64,000 bases of DNA from Brevibacillus reuszeri (GCF_002897295.1 NZ_BEXF01000015.1:1-64000); one strand, 5' to 3'; shown: positions 7,885-17,196, counted from the stretch's first letter. Numbers and translations are program-made. Notes: generated by a model not told the origin, from the letters alone.

Positions 7885-8463
7885 GTGAAGAAGGCTTTAA
7901 TATCAACACTTTTACTAACATCAATGTTATTTGGTGCAATTCCAGCATTTGCCGAAGACTCGGTAGGATTGCAAGCTGGCCCAGCTAAGGCAGTAATAAA
8001 AGAAGATATCAGACAAGGTTCTGACGTTCCCATCAGTTCGCTTTTTATCGAAAACACGGGTTCTCTTCGAGAGAGATTTACCATTACAACAGAAGGTGGG
8101 ATGACAGTCGAAAAGAGCACTCTCATCCTTAACCCTAAACAAAAGGTCTTTTTAAAGGCAAGTATTGCACCTGAACTCTTTTCAACGCCTGGAAAGACAG
8201 CAGGAAAGATTATTGTCTCAGCCACAGAGGATGAAGGAAAAGGGATTCAGCATAATCCAGCTGTGGAATTAGAATTCAACTACAACCTAGCTGAACTAAC
8301 TTTTACCGATGTTACGAATTACATACAACGAAAAGTTCAAGATGCTATCAGAGGTTATGAATACATTCTGTTCGCTGGATTCATCATGATCTTGCTGATC
8401 GTTGGAATCATTCTAAAAAGACGTAAACCCAAGATGCAAAATGAAATGAATAGTACTACATAA
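7885..8463 (+). CDS. membrane-anchored secreted protein
   Basis: 192 residues from GTG behind AGGAGAGG. Signal peptide 1-23 (cleavage near AFAED), then a beta-rich domain (PISSLFIENTGSLRERFTIT), a C-terminal membrane helix of about 20 residues (YILFAGFIMILLIVGIILK) and a basic RRKPKMQ tail. This layout resembles the DUF916-like accessory proteins that sit beside secreted surface proteins. It heads an array of five secreted paralogs and may anchor or assemble them, which is inference. Confidence 0.6.
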   Translation: MKKALISTLLLTSMLFGAIPAFAEDSVGLQAGPAKAVIKEDIRQGSDVPISSLFIENTGSLRERFTITTEGGMTVEKSTLILNPKQKVFLKASIAPELFSTPGKTAGKIIVSATEDEGKGIQHNPAVELEFNYNLAELTFTDVTNYIQRKVQDAIRGYEYILFAGFIMILLIVGIILKRRKPKMQNEMNSTT

Positions 8464-8489
8464 ATCACTTAGTGAGGGAGTGGACGTTT

Positions 8490-8999
8490 TTGAAAAAGAC
8501 AGTCATTGCGCTTATGTTTCTGATGTCACTGCCATTGTATGCACAGGCTGAAGTGGAATCCTCAGTCACTTCTAATTTTACTGTTGAAGTGATAGAAGAA
8601 TCTTTAGGGTTAAATGTTTCTGGATCAACCGATCTTGGTCGCATCTCTAGGAGCAGCTCTCCTGAAATCGTATTTTCGGGTATGAGGGTCTCCAATCAGG
8701 GAGAAGTGAAGGGATATCTCTATGCAGAGGTCGGGGAACTTTCAGGATTATCTTTTGGGAATTCGGAGGGAAACTTGCAATCCGTAACGCTTGTTGACGG
8801 AAGTAATGAGATCGAACGACTTGATCAGTCGGAAAAAATTCTCTCTGGTCTTATGAGCAACGCTGACACTGATGGTGATGCTGATGGTATCAATCCAGGT
8901 GAGACACTCTCTAGTTTTAATGTGGTGTTCTCCGTGAATAAACGTCTTCCTGTTGGCCGATTATCAATGCAGATCAAATGGATCTTAAAAACACAATAA
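8490..8999 (+). CDS. secreted beta-type protein, tandem paralog 1 of 5
   Basis: 169 residues from TTG behind GAGGGAG. Signal peptide to about residue 21 (AQAEV). The family core follows: SNFTVEVIEESLGLNVSGST, then VSNQGEVKGYLYAEV, then NADTDGDADGINPGE, ending IKWILKTQ. The D-x-D-x-D run looks like a calcium-binding loop. It is the most divergent of the array with paralog 2. Function unknown; probably a surface or matrix protein. Confidence 0.65.
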   Translation: MKKTVIALMFLMSLPLYAQAEVESSVTSNFTVEVIEESLGLNVSGSTDLGRISRSSSPEIVFSGMRVSNQGEVKGYLYAEVGELSGLSFGNSEGNLQSVTLVDGSNEIERLDQSEKILSGLMSNADTDGDADGINPGETLSSFNVVFSVNKRLPVGRLSMQIKWILKTQ

Positions 9000-9110
9000 C
9001 TACGTGCAAGACACGTATTGACAGGAGGTGGTGCTTTCAGAGAAATATGAAAGGGCAGATAAAAAGAAAGTGGGAATAAATGTAATCTAAGGAAAGGAGG
9101 TATACCATTC

Positions 9111-9623
9111 ATGAAAAAAATATTTCTTTCATCAATACTAGCACTAACTGCCATTTTCCCTATCTCGGCTTTGGCAGCACCAGCAAATGTGAACACAACA
9201 TCTAATTTCACCATTACCGTAGTCGAAGAAACATTAGGATTGACTATTTCAGGTGAAACGCATATCGATGCTATTGAAAACCGCAACGCACCAGGAAGTT
9301 ACTACTTCGATATTAAAAATAGTGGCAACACACCGGGCGTGCTTTACTCAACGGCATTAACACCTACGGGGATTGATTGGAGTTCAATTACTTGGTACCA
9401 GTTTAGCTGGAGTGGTGATAAAACATCTCCTTTCGATGTATTAAGAGCGGTTGACGAGGAAACTAAATTAAGGTGGCTTATGGAATACGGAAATAACATT
9501 GGAAGTCCTAATTCTATCGAGCCCGCTGAAGTGCTTAAAACTAACTTTCTTATCTTTAAAAAAGGTGGATACGCCCCTGGTGAATACTCATTCCCAATCA
9601 GATTTACAATTAAAGCTAACTAA
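9111..9623 (+). CDS. secreted beta-type protein, tandem paralog 2 of 5
   Basis: 170 residues from ATG behind AAAGGAGG. Signal peptide ends at ALAAPA. It shares the SNFTITVVEETLGLTISGE core and the IKNSGNTPGVLYSTALTPTG segment with its neighbours and ends IRFTIKAN. It lacks the D-x-D-x-D loop, having NNIGSPNSIEPAEVL in that place, so it may not bind calcium there. Confidence 0.65.
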   Translation: MKKIFLSSILALTAIFPISALAAPANVNTTSNFTITVVEETLGLTISGETHIDAIENRNAPGSYYFDIKNSGNTPGVLYSTALTPTGIDWSSITWYQFSWSGDKTSPFDVLRAVDEETKLRWLMEYGNNIGSPNSIEPAEVLKTNFLIFKKGGYAPGEYSFPIRFTIKAN

Positions 9624-9678
9624 TTAGAATTAGTTCCTCATTCTTTACGAAAGAAAAACTAAGGAGAGGGAGAACACT

Positions 9679-10203
9679 TTGAAAAAGTCTATCATCACAA
9701 CAATAACAGTTATTGGGGCATTATTTCCTATATCCGCCTTTGCAGCTCCCGCGGATGTGAGTTCTACATCTAACTTTACGCTTACTGTTGTAGAAGAGAC
9801 TCTTGGATTGACGATTTCTGGTGTCACAAATCATCCAGAGGTTATTAGAAGCGAGAAAGGTAATATCGAATTCAACGACATTGGAATCCAGAATAGCGGC
9901 AACACAAAAGGTGTGTTGTACTGGGAAGTACAAGAACCAACCGGCATACAGTGGGGGTGGGATGATTCCCAGCTGCTTACTGTATTACTTTTTGGGGAAA
10001 ATGGATCTCATCACCAATTGACAAAATCAGGAACAGAACAAAAATTAACACAAATAATGGAAGGGAACGACACGGATGGAGACACTACTTATATAGGTCC
10101 GAAAGAGCGATTGAAGGACCTCGATGTTAGATGGGCCGTCATGGGACAACTACCGATTGGAGAAATTACAGTACCTATCAAGTGGACTATGAAAGCCAAT
10201 TAA
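9679..10203 (+). CDS. secreted beta-type protein, tandem paralog 3 of 5
   Basis: 174 residues from TTG behind AAGGAGAGGGAG. Signal peptide ends at AFAAPA. The core is SNFTLTVVEETLGLTISGVT, then GIQNSGNTKGVLYWEV, then NDTDGDTTYIGPKE, ending IKWTMKAN. Very close to paralog 4 over the first 70 residues at both DNA and protein level, which points to recent duplication. Confidence 0.65.
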   Translation: MKKSIITTITVIGALFPISAFAAPADVSSTSNFTLTVVEETLGLTISGVTNHPEVIRSEKGNIEFNDIGIQNSGNTKGVLYWEVQEPTGIQWGWDDSQLLTVLLFGENGSHHQLTKSGTEQKLTQIMEGNDTDGDTTYIGPKERLKDLDVRWAVMGQLPIGEITVPIKWTMKAN

Positions 10204-10251
10204 AAAACTACGATGTAATCCATAATAAATAGCTCAGGAGATGAGATAACA

Positions 10252-10785
10252 ATGAAAAAGTTCATCATCGCAACCATGACAGTTATTACAGCATTAGTTC
10301 CTATAACCGCTTTTGCAGCTCCGGCAGATGTGAGTTCTACATCTAACTTTACGCTTACTGTCGTAGAAGAAACTCTTGGATTGACAATTTCCGGTGTCAC
10401 AAATCTTCCAGAGGTTATTAGTAAAAGCGATGGAGGGAAACAAAAAATCGTATTCAACGACATTGGAATACAGAATAGCGGCAATACGAAAGGCGTATTG
10501 TATGCAACTGTGTTGGACCCAACCGGAATTTCTTGGGGAACAGCAAACGGTGAGTTAGAAGGAGTGTCACTAATCGTTCCAGCTGGCGGAATAACTGATA
10601 TTTACCTTAAGGGCATGGAAATGAAAGCTGACACATTAATGAGAGATGCTGATACCGATAACGATACAAATTTTGTTGGACCGAAGGAAAAATTAAAGGA
10701 CATAAACGTTGAATGGAAAGCAAAGGGGCAGTTTCCAGTAGGCCAAATTACAGTACCAATCAAGTGGACGATGAAAGCTCAATAA
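10252..10785 (+). CDS. secreted beta-type protein, tandem paralog 4 of 5
   Basis: 177 residues from ATG behind GGAGATGAG. Signal peptide ends at AFAAPA. The core is the same as paralog 3, with VISKSDGGKQKIVFNDIG inserted, a DADTDNDTNFVGPKE loop and the IKWTMKAQ end. The conserved ends and variable middle suggest a common fold with diversified surface loops. Confidence 0.65.
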   Translation: MKKFIIATMTVITALVPITAFAAPADVSSTSNFTLTVVEETLGLTISGVTNLPEVISKSDGGKQKIVFNDIGIQNSGNTKGVLYATVLDPTGISWGTANGELEGVSLIVPAGGITDIYLKGMEMKADTLMRDADTDNDTNFVGPKEKLKDINVEWKAKGQFPVGQITVPIKWTMKAQ

Positions 10786-10918
10786 TTAAAGTACAAAGTA
10801 GCAAGGTAAAAAGTTACGTTCATTTCTTTCCTTAATTAATGGGAGGCCTTTCTATTAAAATTAACAAACACATTAATTATTACCTTAACTAAGCTCTATA
10901 CAAGGAGTGTACAATAAA

Positions 10919-11458
10919 GTGAAAAAATTTCTAACACCTGTAATGGCAGTTCTTGCTGCAATATCTATCTCTACAACAGCATTTGCAGCCCCAGCTGATG
11001 TCTCTAGCACATCAAATTTTACAATAACAGTCGTTGAAGAAACTTTGGGAATCACTATAACTGGGTCTACCACTCAGTCAGATGTAATAAGTAAGACTGA
11101 TGGAGCTAAGCAAATGGTTGCTTTTCCTAACATCCAAATTACTAATAGCGGGAACACTAAAGGTCGCCTTTATGCGAACATGGGAACGCCTTCCGGAATT
11201 AAATATGTTCCAATAAGTCCCGATGAAGGAGATTTAGTTGCAGTATCCCTCTACGCGAATCAATCTGCCAAATCATTCAACTTAATTGATACTGAAAGAT
11301 ATGTTGCTTTGCAAGAATCTCAAGATACGGATGGAGATCCTAACTGGGTCGGACCAGGCGAGGAACTTAAATCTTTTGACGTACAATGGATAGCACAAGG
11401 CAAATTCCCAACCGGTAATATTACTGTTCCAATCAAGTGGACAATGAAGGCAAACTAA
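10919..11458 (+). CDS. secreted beta-type protein, tandem paralog 5 of 5
   Basis: 179 residues from the GTG at 10919, which is correctly spaced from AAGGAG (10902-10907); the GTG at 10907 would be too close. Signal peptide ends at AFAAPA. The core is SNFTITVVEETLGITITGST, then ITNSGNTKGRLYANM, then QDTDGDPNWVGPGEEL, ending IKWTMKAN. A 130-nt AT-rich gap separates it from paralog 4 and may hold its own promoter. Confidence 0.65.
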   Translation: MKKFLTPVMAVLAAISISTTAFAAPADVSSTSNFTITVVEETLGITITGSTTQSDVISKTDGAKQMVAFPNIQITNSGNTKGRLYANMGTPSGIKYVPISPDEGDLVAVSLYANQSAKSFNLIDTERYVALQESQDTDGDPNWVGPGEELKSFDVQWIAQGKFPTGNITVPIKWTMKAN

Positions 11459-11527
11459 GAAACGAAAATGACTTTCTTTGTTTGCAGTAACATCAAGAAT
11501 TCACTCATATTATGGTCACTAAGGTAA

Positions 11528-11550
11528 GAGGGGTTTATACCCCTCCTTTT
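11528..11550 (+). terminator. terminator of the secreted-protein array
   Basis: GAGGGG, loop TTTATA, CCCCTC, then CTTTT. It ends the array that starts at 7885. Confidence 0.7.
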
Positions 11551-11769
11551 ATATGTTTACTTAATTCAAAAACACCCTCTGAAGAGGGAAGCCTTCTAGT
11601 TGCATATCCATCGGATCATATGACTCCTGCCAGATCGTTGAAAATGAATACTCTCCATCGTTGGCTCCCCGATCATGGTCGCTTCCCCAATTGCGACGAA
11701 CTCAATGACCAGCTATTCTGCTACATTTTAGCAATTTATTCCTTGAGGTAAGCTATACAAGCCGTGATT

Positions 11770-11902
11770 TTCAGGATGGCTTGTTCTACTTCTTTCCCGC
11801 TTGCGTTGATTTGATCAAGCATGTCGAACAGTTCCTTTCTTTATGGATATCTTCGAGCGAACCCATGGCATTCACGTCAAGAGCCTTGTTCAATTCCATC
11901 AT
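11770..11902 (-). pseudogene. remnant of an unknown gene, frameshifted (sister of 26627-26815)
   Basis: Minus-strand sequence reads MMELNKALDVNAMGSLEDI and then shifts frame by one base. After the shift it matches the same segment at 26627-26815 (LDxIxASGxExE). A one-base deletion in a 60-base aligned stretch explains the shift. The rest of 11459-12217 shows no gene that I can support. Confidence 0.55.
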
Positions 11903-12217
11903 ATACAAAAACCTTCTGTGAAGGCATCACCCAATTTGTTAAAGCTTGTCCGCTCCTAGCGTCATAATTATTGAACAGACCGCTAATCTGGGTAATAGAG
12001 GTTTTCACGTGAGAGAAATGAGTAAACCGAGTCGGTAGAAACTTTGATTCCTTGGTTGATAGAAACTCGGTTTGGTTCTTATGGAGCTCCATAACAAGAT
12101 CAAGTTGTTTTACTAACTTTTATGAACTTATTAGTATATACTTGGAACATACACCTAATGATTGGAACAATTCATAATAGGTAATACGAACTCTGAAGTA
12201 AAGATAGGAGGAATAAC

Positions 12218-13702
12218 TTGAGCCATACATATACTTTTGAGCAATTCCAGGAGATGTGGAGATCAAAGCCATTAATTATCTTGGATACTAGCTCAATTCT
12301 TAATATTTACAAGTATTCACCTGAGACGACAGAGAATATTCTTTCTCTTTTAGAGGAGTTAATTGATCAATTATGGATTCCTAACCAAGTGTTACAGGAA
12401 TTTAGAGAGAATAAGAATGGGGTTATTAAAGGACAACGTGGAAAGTTTAATGAAGTGACACTTGAGGTAGAACGGATTATTAAGAAAGCAAAGAATGATA
12501 TCTCAACTCAATTCATGCGTTTCAGTAATTTTAAGTTTCCACGAGTGAATGAATTAGGTACGAAGATCCACGACTCCCTTGATAGCATCCTACATGAATC
12601 GGAGAAGTTCCAAACCGAAATTATTGAAGAGTCCAATAAGAATAAGAAAATGCTTTCGGAGGATAAGGTTAATTTATTTGTTGAAGAACTGATCCAGAAA
12701 GGAAGAATGGGTTCTCCTTTTGGTATTTCGACTCTTCTTAACATCTATACCGAAGGGGAGCAGCGGTACAAATACCATATCCCCCCTGGATATATGGATC
12801 ATGATAAAAAAGAAACAACAAGTCGACGTCAGTATGGCGATCTTGTTTTATGGAAGCAACTATTAGTACAGGCACGAAATTGTAAACAACCAGTGATTTT
12901 TATAACCTCTGATCTTAAAGAGGACTGGTGGCAACTTGATAAAAACCAAGCTCCAATAGCTCCTCGCGATGAGTTAGTATATGAATTCAAGGAATACAGT
13001 GATCAACTATTTACCATCATGACACTGAATGATTTCGTCAACCATCTATCTTACTATACGGATATGGTGATAGAACTCACTACAAATATTGAAATGAATT
13101 CAGAAAGTATTTGCTTAGATTTAATAGAACACAAGGGTTGGGACGTAAACTTAGACAAGAGTGGTCGGCTAACTAGCTATCTAATTCAGAATGGTGATCT
13201 TCAAGATTTCATGGCTGAAGCTTTATCTGATGTTGAAATCCTAGAGATCTTGGATCCTGTATTGGACATTGCAGACGTTTCTAATGAAGGTGAGCAGTTT
13301 GAGATTACTGGTACTTTTGCCTGTAAAGTCACTATTGATGTTACTCAAGCATATACGCGTGACTCTTACCAAATGACCGTTCTTGTTGAAGGGAATTTTA
13401 GTTGTGAATTTAAAGTTGATGTGAGTATGGGAGTGAATGGTATACTTTCGGATTCCGCCAATATTACAGTTGGTGGGTTTAGTTTGGCTGAGGTTGAAGA
13501 AGATGAATATGGTGACGAACAAGAAAGTGACAGATGCATCGCATGCGGGAATAAGAACGCCCCTTACTTTTTGAAAAATGGTGACCAAGTATGTGATCGT
13601 TGCTCTGGCCATTATGATACCTGCCCTGGATGTGGCAACCTATTTGAAAGTGGAACAATGGGCGGGGCATTCTGTAATAACTGTACTGTGAATCAATCTT
13701 GA
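12218..13702 (+). CDS. PIN-like domain protein with C-terminal zinc ribbons
   Basis: 494 residues from TTG behind AGGAGG. The N-terminal 280 residues have PIN nuclease features: LIILDTSSILNIY (first Asp), WIPNQVLQEFRENK (Glu), YGDLVLWKQLL (Asp) and IFITSDLKEDWW, a signature of the PIN_8/DUF4935 type. The middle is beta-rich. The last 50 residues hold paired CxxC motifs (CIACG, CDRC, CPGCG, CNNC), so two zinc ribbons. Likely an RNase, perhaps for defence. A copy of its extreme 3' end plus downstream DNA recurs at 22247. Confidence 0.65.
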   Translation: MSHTYTFEQFQEMWRSKPLIILDTSSILNIYKYSPETTENILSLLEELIDQLWIPNQVLQEFRENKNGVIKGQRGKFNEVTLEVERIIKKAKNDISTQFMRFSNFKFPRVNELGTKIHDSLDSILHESEKFQTEIIEESNKNKKMLSEDKVNLFVEELIQKGRMGSPFGISTLLNIYTEGEQRYKYHIPPGYMDHDKKETTSRRQYGDLVLWKQLLVQARNCKQPVIFITSDLKEDWWQLDKNQAPIAPRDELVYEFKEYSDQLFTIMTLNDFVNHLSYYTDMVIELTTNIEMNSESICLDLIEHKGWDVNLDKSGRLTSYLIQNGDLQDFMAEALSDVEILEILDPVLDIADVSNEGEQFEITGTFACKVTIDVTQAYTRDSYQMTVLVEGNFSCEFKVDVSMGVNGILSDSANITVGGFSLAEVEEDEYGDEQESDRCIACGNKNAPYFLKNGDQVCDRCSGHYDTCPGCGNLFESGTMGGAFCNNCTVNQS

Positions 13703-13905
13703 GAAACCCTAATGACAGAGAAATGTGTTCACAGAAATCGTATACGCACCCTTACGAATCACTCTCGAACCTAAGTATTTATACCCATGAGAATAGTTTG
13801 ACATTACTCTTATATTAACTTATATTTGAGGTAATATAATAAAACCTTCGGATATCCCGCGGGATAGGCTCTTGTTAAGTACAAGGGTCTATCCCGTTTT
13901 TGCAT
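13664..13905 (+). repeat. about 240-bp direct repeat, copy 1
   Basis: From GGGGCATT in the last codons of the PIN gene through the promoter-terminator leader, this segment matches 22247-22485. Examples are CTAATGACAGAGAAA and AAAACCTTCGGATATCCCGC. Identity is incomplete, so it is an old duplication. Confidence 0.7.
13798..13904 (+). promoter_or_regulatory. promoter plus terminator leader, copy 2 of 3 (family B)
   Basis: TTGACA (13798-13803), 17 nt, TATATT (13821-13826), then ATATCCCGCGGGAT and a hairpin CGGGATAG...TATCCCG (13860-13896) with T5. The first ATCCCG can pair with the CGGGAT that also forms the 5' arm of the terminator, so two structures compete. It precedes the homing-repeat gene by about 45 nt. 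Confidence 0.65.
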
Positions 13906-13947
13906 TTTTAACATAATAACTATTAACCGATAAAGGGGAAATTGACC

Positions 13948-14820
13948 ATGACTATGCTGCCTTTTTCCGCAATTGACTGCATAAGGGCTTTAAAAATGGC
14001 ATCATTAAGTATTGGTGATAAATTTACGATCGATATGTACACCAAATGGAATATAGATAATAAAAACAAGTATCCTTCGAAGAGTGTTATCATTCAGAGA
14101 TTAGGAAGTTGGAATCAGGCAAAAAAGAGAGCGGGTCTACTATCCTTTAGGGATTTTACTCGCGAAGACTGCATTCAGGCATTAAGAGATGCTAAGAAAT
14201 CAACCTCAGAATGTCTTACTATTCATTTATACGATGCGATAAGAAATGGAAATGAGATACTCCCCAGTTCATCTACTATACAGACAATTTTAAAGGGTTC
14301 TTGGCAAGAGGTTCTAAAACTTGCTGGAATTGAAAATAACAGAACAGTTCAAGTGCCTTTAAAAAAGAACAGTTTTTCTAGAGAAGATGTAATAAAATCA
14401 CTACAACGTTACGCCTCACAAGCCGAACAACCTTTAACAAAATCAAAATATGCAGAGTTTCAGAAGAGATACCCAGATATGCCGAGTAAAGCAAGGATTG
14501 CTAAAGAATTTGGGACCTGGGAAGAGGCACTTAGGGCTACTAAAATATCAAGTCGTGTTATTACCGAGCAGTTCACACGAGAGTTTTGTATCTCTGTGTT
14601 GCGAAAAGCATCAAGTGAAGTAGTGGGAACACTTTCGAAACTTAATTATCAAACCTGGCGAAATGGGAGAAAAAGTATTCCAAGCGTCCCAACAATTGAG
14701 CGATTGCTAGGATCTTGGAAGGATGCCTTAAAAGAGGCTCAGGCTGATCGAATCTCAAAAGCGAGAATTATCGAGATTGACGAAATAGGAATAAAACTGA
14801 ACAGGCGTTCCATCGGTTGA
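13948..14820 (+). CDS. protein of four homing-endonuclease-associated repeats
   Basis: 290 residues from the ATG at 13948 behind AAGGGG. Four repeats of about 65 residues each follow the pattern F-[ST]-x-x-x-C-I-x-x-L ... P-S-x-x-x-I ... G-[ST]-W-x-x-A-[LK]. The units begin near FSAIDCIRALKMA, FTREDCIQALRDA, FSREDVIKSLQRY and FTREFCISVLRKA. These repeats normally bind DNA beside an HNH or LAGLIDADG nuclease, which is missing here. It may be a stand-alone DNA-binding protein. A 25-codon fragment of similar type (LGTWGRFPKLAN) follows at 14824-14901. Confidence 0.65.
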   Translation: MTMLPFSAIDCIRALKMASLSIGDKFTIDMYTKWNIDNKNKYPSKSVIIQRLGSWNQAKKRAGLLSFRDFTREDCIQALRDAKKSTSECLTIHLYDAIRNGNEILPSSSTIQTILKGSWQEVLKLAGIENNRTVQVPLKKNSFSREDVIKSLQRYASQAEQPLTKSKYAEFQKRYPDMPSKARIAKEFGTWEEALRATKISSRVITEQFTREFCISVLRKASSEVVGTLSKLNYQTWRNGRKSIPSVPTIERLLGSWKDALKEAQADRISKARIIEIDEIGIKLNRRSIG

Positions 14821-14975
14821 CGGATGTTAGGAACCTGGGGACGCTTTCCGAAGCTGGCCAATATCCGCTTTAGTTTAACAGATTGGCAAAAGAGGAAATA
14901 GATAGCGGTGAATAATCCTTCGTGGAGTAAAAACGGTCTTGTAACTGTGTTATGAAACTATAAGGTGGGAGAGTA

Positions 14976-15497
14976 ATGATTAGTATTATTGATATCGTCA
15001 TTTGTATCGTTTGCTTCTTTCCTTTCTATTGGGTTTGTATATTTTTTCATGAAAGCGCTCATTATGTAGTTGCAAAATGGTTAAGATTTGAGGTTATGGA
15101 GTTTGTGGTTGGAAAAGGTAAAAAGTTAGTCTCTTTCAGGTTCAAATCTACATCATACAATTTTAACTTAATACCCACTGAAGGAAGAATCGAAGTTTCT
15201 GCAAGAGCTTTTATTAAGAGGCCACTTGCTTCATCCTTAGTTATTATTTGTGGCCCACTAGCAAACCTGTTATTTTGTGTCGCTAGTATAATAGTGTATA
15301 AAGCTTCGGGATTCGTTGCTCTTTATCTTCTAGCAATTGTAAATAGTTATTTTTTTATCTTATCGCTTTGGGGTGGTGATGGTGGGCTATTTCTGAAGGC
15401 TATTCACGTTTATTGTAGAAAAAAACAAAAAAAGCTAATGTCGTTAGGGATACTAGTCCTCCTACACAAATCTAAGTATAAATACCACAAAAATTAG
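14976..15497 (+). CDS. M50-type (site-2 protease-like) membrane zinc peptidase
   Basis: 173 residues, very hydrophobic. FFHESAHYVVAKWL near residue 26 carries the HExxH zinc motif inside a membrane helix. The later GGDGGLFLKA near residue 135 gives the third ligand Asp as in M50 proteases, though the usual N-x-x-P is replaced by NSYFFILSLWGG. The RBS is GGGAGAG before ATG. Such proteases cut membrane-bound regulators; no partner is adjacent. Confidence 0.65.
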   Translation: MISIIDIVICIVCFFPFYWVCIFFHESAHYVVAKWLRFEVMEFVVGKGKKLVSFRFKSTSYNFNLIPTEGRIEVSARAFIKRPLASSLVIICGPLANLLFCVASIIVYKASGFVALYLLAIVNSYFFILSLWGGDGGLFLKAIHVYCRKKQKKLMSLGILVLLHKSKYKYHKN

Positions 15498-15581
15498 TTT
15501 GACACTTAGTTTCTATTACCTTATAGATGATTGCGCTGAAAGAAGTGGGCGTTAGCTCTGTCAGAACAGATTGACCGATGA

Positions 15582-16226
15582 TCTGAAAAAGGTTTCGGTT
15601 GCGCAGCCGTTCAAGACACAAGCGAAGGGCCAGCGATCATTAGCTGGTGTCTGACAGATTGGGTCGTCGATCAGGTTTGTGAATTCGGCATTGAAACCGA
15701 TGAGACCTTTCGGAGAAATGGCTGGGCACGAAAAACCGCGGTAGGTGCTCTTACGCTTGCAAAGCAGCGAGGCATGACTAGTGTTGGCTGGCAATGCTGG
15801 GCGAGTAATATAGGATCACAAAAAACAGCTTTATCTGCGGGTTTTAAACCGGAAGCAGATTTTTCAGTACTATTCGGGTGGAATCTCCCGTTAAACAATT
15901 TGCTTGTAAACGGAAACCACTACATGCGTGGAGATCAAAAATATGGTGTGGAAAAAGATTTTGCCCGTGCAGCAAGTTGCTACGCCGAAGCTCTGGATCA
16001 AGGCTGGGACTGGGGTGGGGATGCTGCTCTGTATTGGAATGCTGCATGCCTGTTTTATACACTTGGTGAGAAGGAACGTGCAGTCCATTACTATCGAACA
16101 GCAGTAGAAAAAGGCTGGATCGACTTACATCAGCCTCATTATCACGACTACATTTACAGAGAAGAAAATAGTGAAGAGATCAGACTTATTTTGGCAGAAT
16201 CTAAAAGATCAAAAAACGGCGAATGA
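15582..16226 (+). pseudogene. 5'-truncated GNAT acetyltransferase with TPR/Sel1-like tail
   Basis: The open frame starts right after a stop at 15579, with no start codon or RBS, and reads KGFGCAAVQD, then WCLTDWV, then a GNAT core RRNGWARKTAVGALTLAKQR and WASNIGSQKTALSAGF (acetyl-CoA loop and the N-x-x-S region). The last 80 residues form a tetratricopeptide-like part (ARAASCYAEALDQG, then KERAVHYYRTAVEKGW). Full-length relatives have about 100 more N-terminal residues. An internal ATG at 15774 could make only the tail. Confidence 0.6.
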
Positions 16227-16248
16227 TATCGGATCGTCAAAAAATTGA

Positions 16249-16285
16249 AAGGAGCTCCTGAAAACAAAGGGGTTCCTTCTTTATA
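16249..16285 (+). terminator. terminator after the GNAT remnant
   Basis: AAGGAGCTCC pairs with GGGGTTCCTT (one G-U and one T-G pair) before CTTTAT. Confidence 0.55.
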
Positions 16286-16407
16286 TTATTCCTCTCACAT
16301 TGCGGTTTGTCCTTACCACAGTCGATCAGCATTTTAGCATGCCATTGAGTTTTACGTCATTAGGTTACCGGTACATGGAGAAATTACGTATAAAGGGTTG
16401 AAAACAT

Positions 16408-16437
16408 TTGCGAACCTATGTTCTGCTTTGTTATACT
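16408..16437 (+). promoter_or_regulatory. promoter with LexA (SOS) box
   Basis: TTGCGA (16408-16413), 18 nt, TATACT (16432-16437). Inside the promoter, 16411-16425 reads CGAACCTATGTTCTG, matching the Gram-positive LexA site CGAAC-N4-GTTC. It lies about 180 nt upstream of the YolD-type operon, a family known to be SOS-controlled in Bacillus. DNA damage induction is therefore likely. Confidence 0.65.
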
Positions 16438-16620
16438 GAAATCACAAATATTTCTACTTCATTAATAACATTATTTCTTTCTTTTGGGAATTGGGTGAAT
16501 TGGTGGGATTAAGATCATCTATCTCGGTTCATCGCCATTTCAAAACCTGATGAGAAAGAACGCTTAATTGGGAAGCATCATCACCACAAACAATTATGAT
16601 TACCGAGGGTGAGGCCGTTG

Positions 16621-16851
16621 TTGAGTGATATCGAACGCAAAGTGCTCCGGGTGATTTCCAACTACACAGCTGGTCGACGTCGCACTCCAACTGTGGATGA
16701 ATTGTGTATCAAAACCGGGAGGAATCGCGGCGGCATTATGACGGTGTTGGAGGTACTTGCAAAAGAGGAATACATCGAATGGCAGCGATCCACCCCGGAT
16801 ACGATGGCGGTTCTGGAAGCATGGGAGAGAAAGGAGCCAGGTAGATGGTAA
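16621..16851 (+). CDS. winged-helix protein (LexA N-terminal-like)
   Basis: About 76 residues. LSDIERKVLRVISNYTAGRR, then TPTVDELCIKTG, then GGIMTVLEVLAKEEYIEW has the spacing of a LexA-type winged helix without a protease domain. The start is uncertain: GTG 16609, TTG 16618 or TTG 16621; the last fits GGGTGAGG best. It overlaps the following YolD frame. In Bacillus, yolD-type operons usually pair such a regulator with YolD and a Y-family polymerase; the polymerase is absent here. Confidence 0.55.
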   Translation: MSDIERKVLRVISNYTAGRRRTPTVDELCIKTGRNRGGIMTVLEVLAKEEYIEWQRSTPDTMAVLEAWERKEPGRW

Positions 16852-17183
16852 GTAAAATAGATAATTCATTGACGATGCGCTTTGTGTTACCAGAGCAGCG
16901 GGCTTTGTACTTGCAAACAAAGGAAGATGATAAACTCGTTACAAAGCCTAACATTGAGCAAGACGAGCTTGAGTCATTCCTCTATCTGATCCGTGATTCG
17001 GCGCGCGAAGATTTTCCAATAACAGTGAATTGGTGAAAGTTAGTAAAAGGGGAAATGGGATGCACCTGTAGTATGTGGGGTATCGTGAAATGGATTGATC
17101 AGAACGCTAGACGCATCAAGTTGTTAAATGATGAGGATGTGCAATGGATTCCGATGGAAAACATAACCGTAGTTAAAGGTTAG
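16845..17183 (+). pseudogene. YolD-like gene split by an in-frame TGA
   Basis: The frame from ATG 16845 reads FVLPEQRALYLQTKEDDK, then KPNIEQDELESFLYLI, up to ITVNW, and stops at TGA (17034-17036). The same frame continues for 49 codons, including MWGIVKWIDQNARRIKLL and DVQWIPMENITVVKG, which supply the second half of the YolD domain. So a 113-codon YolD-like gene carries one nonsense codon. The downstream half could also restart at ATG 17055. Confidence 0.6.
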
Positions 17184-17196
17184 GAGGCTAAAAGGT

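Noticed and set aside
11512..11751. Plus-strand open frame after the secreted array, with a GRFPNCDELND stretch like homing repeats
   Set aside because: No RBS, it starts in a terminator hairpin, and only one short stretch resembles protein.
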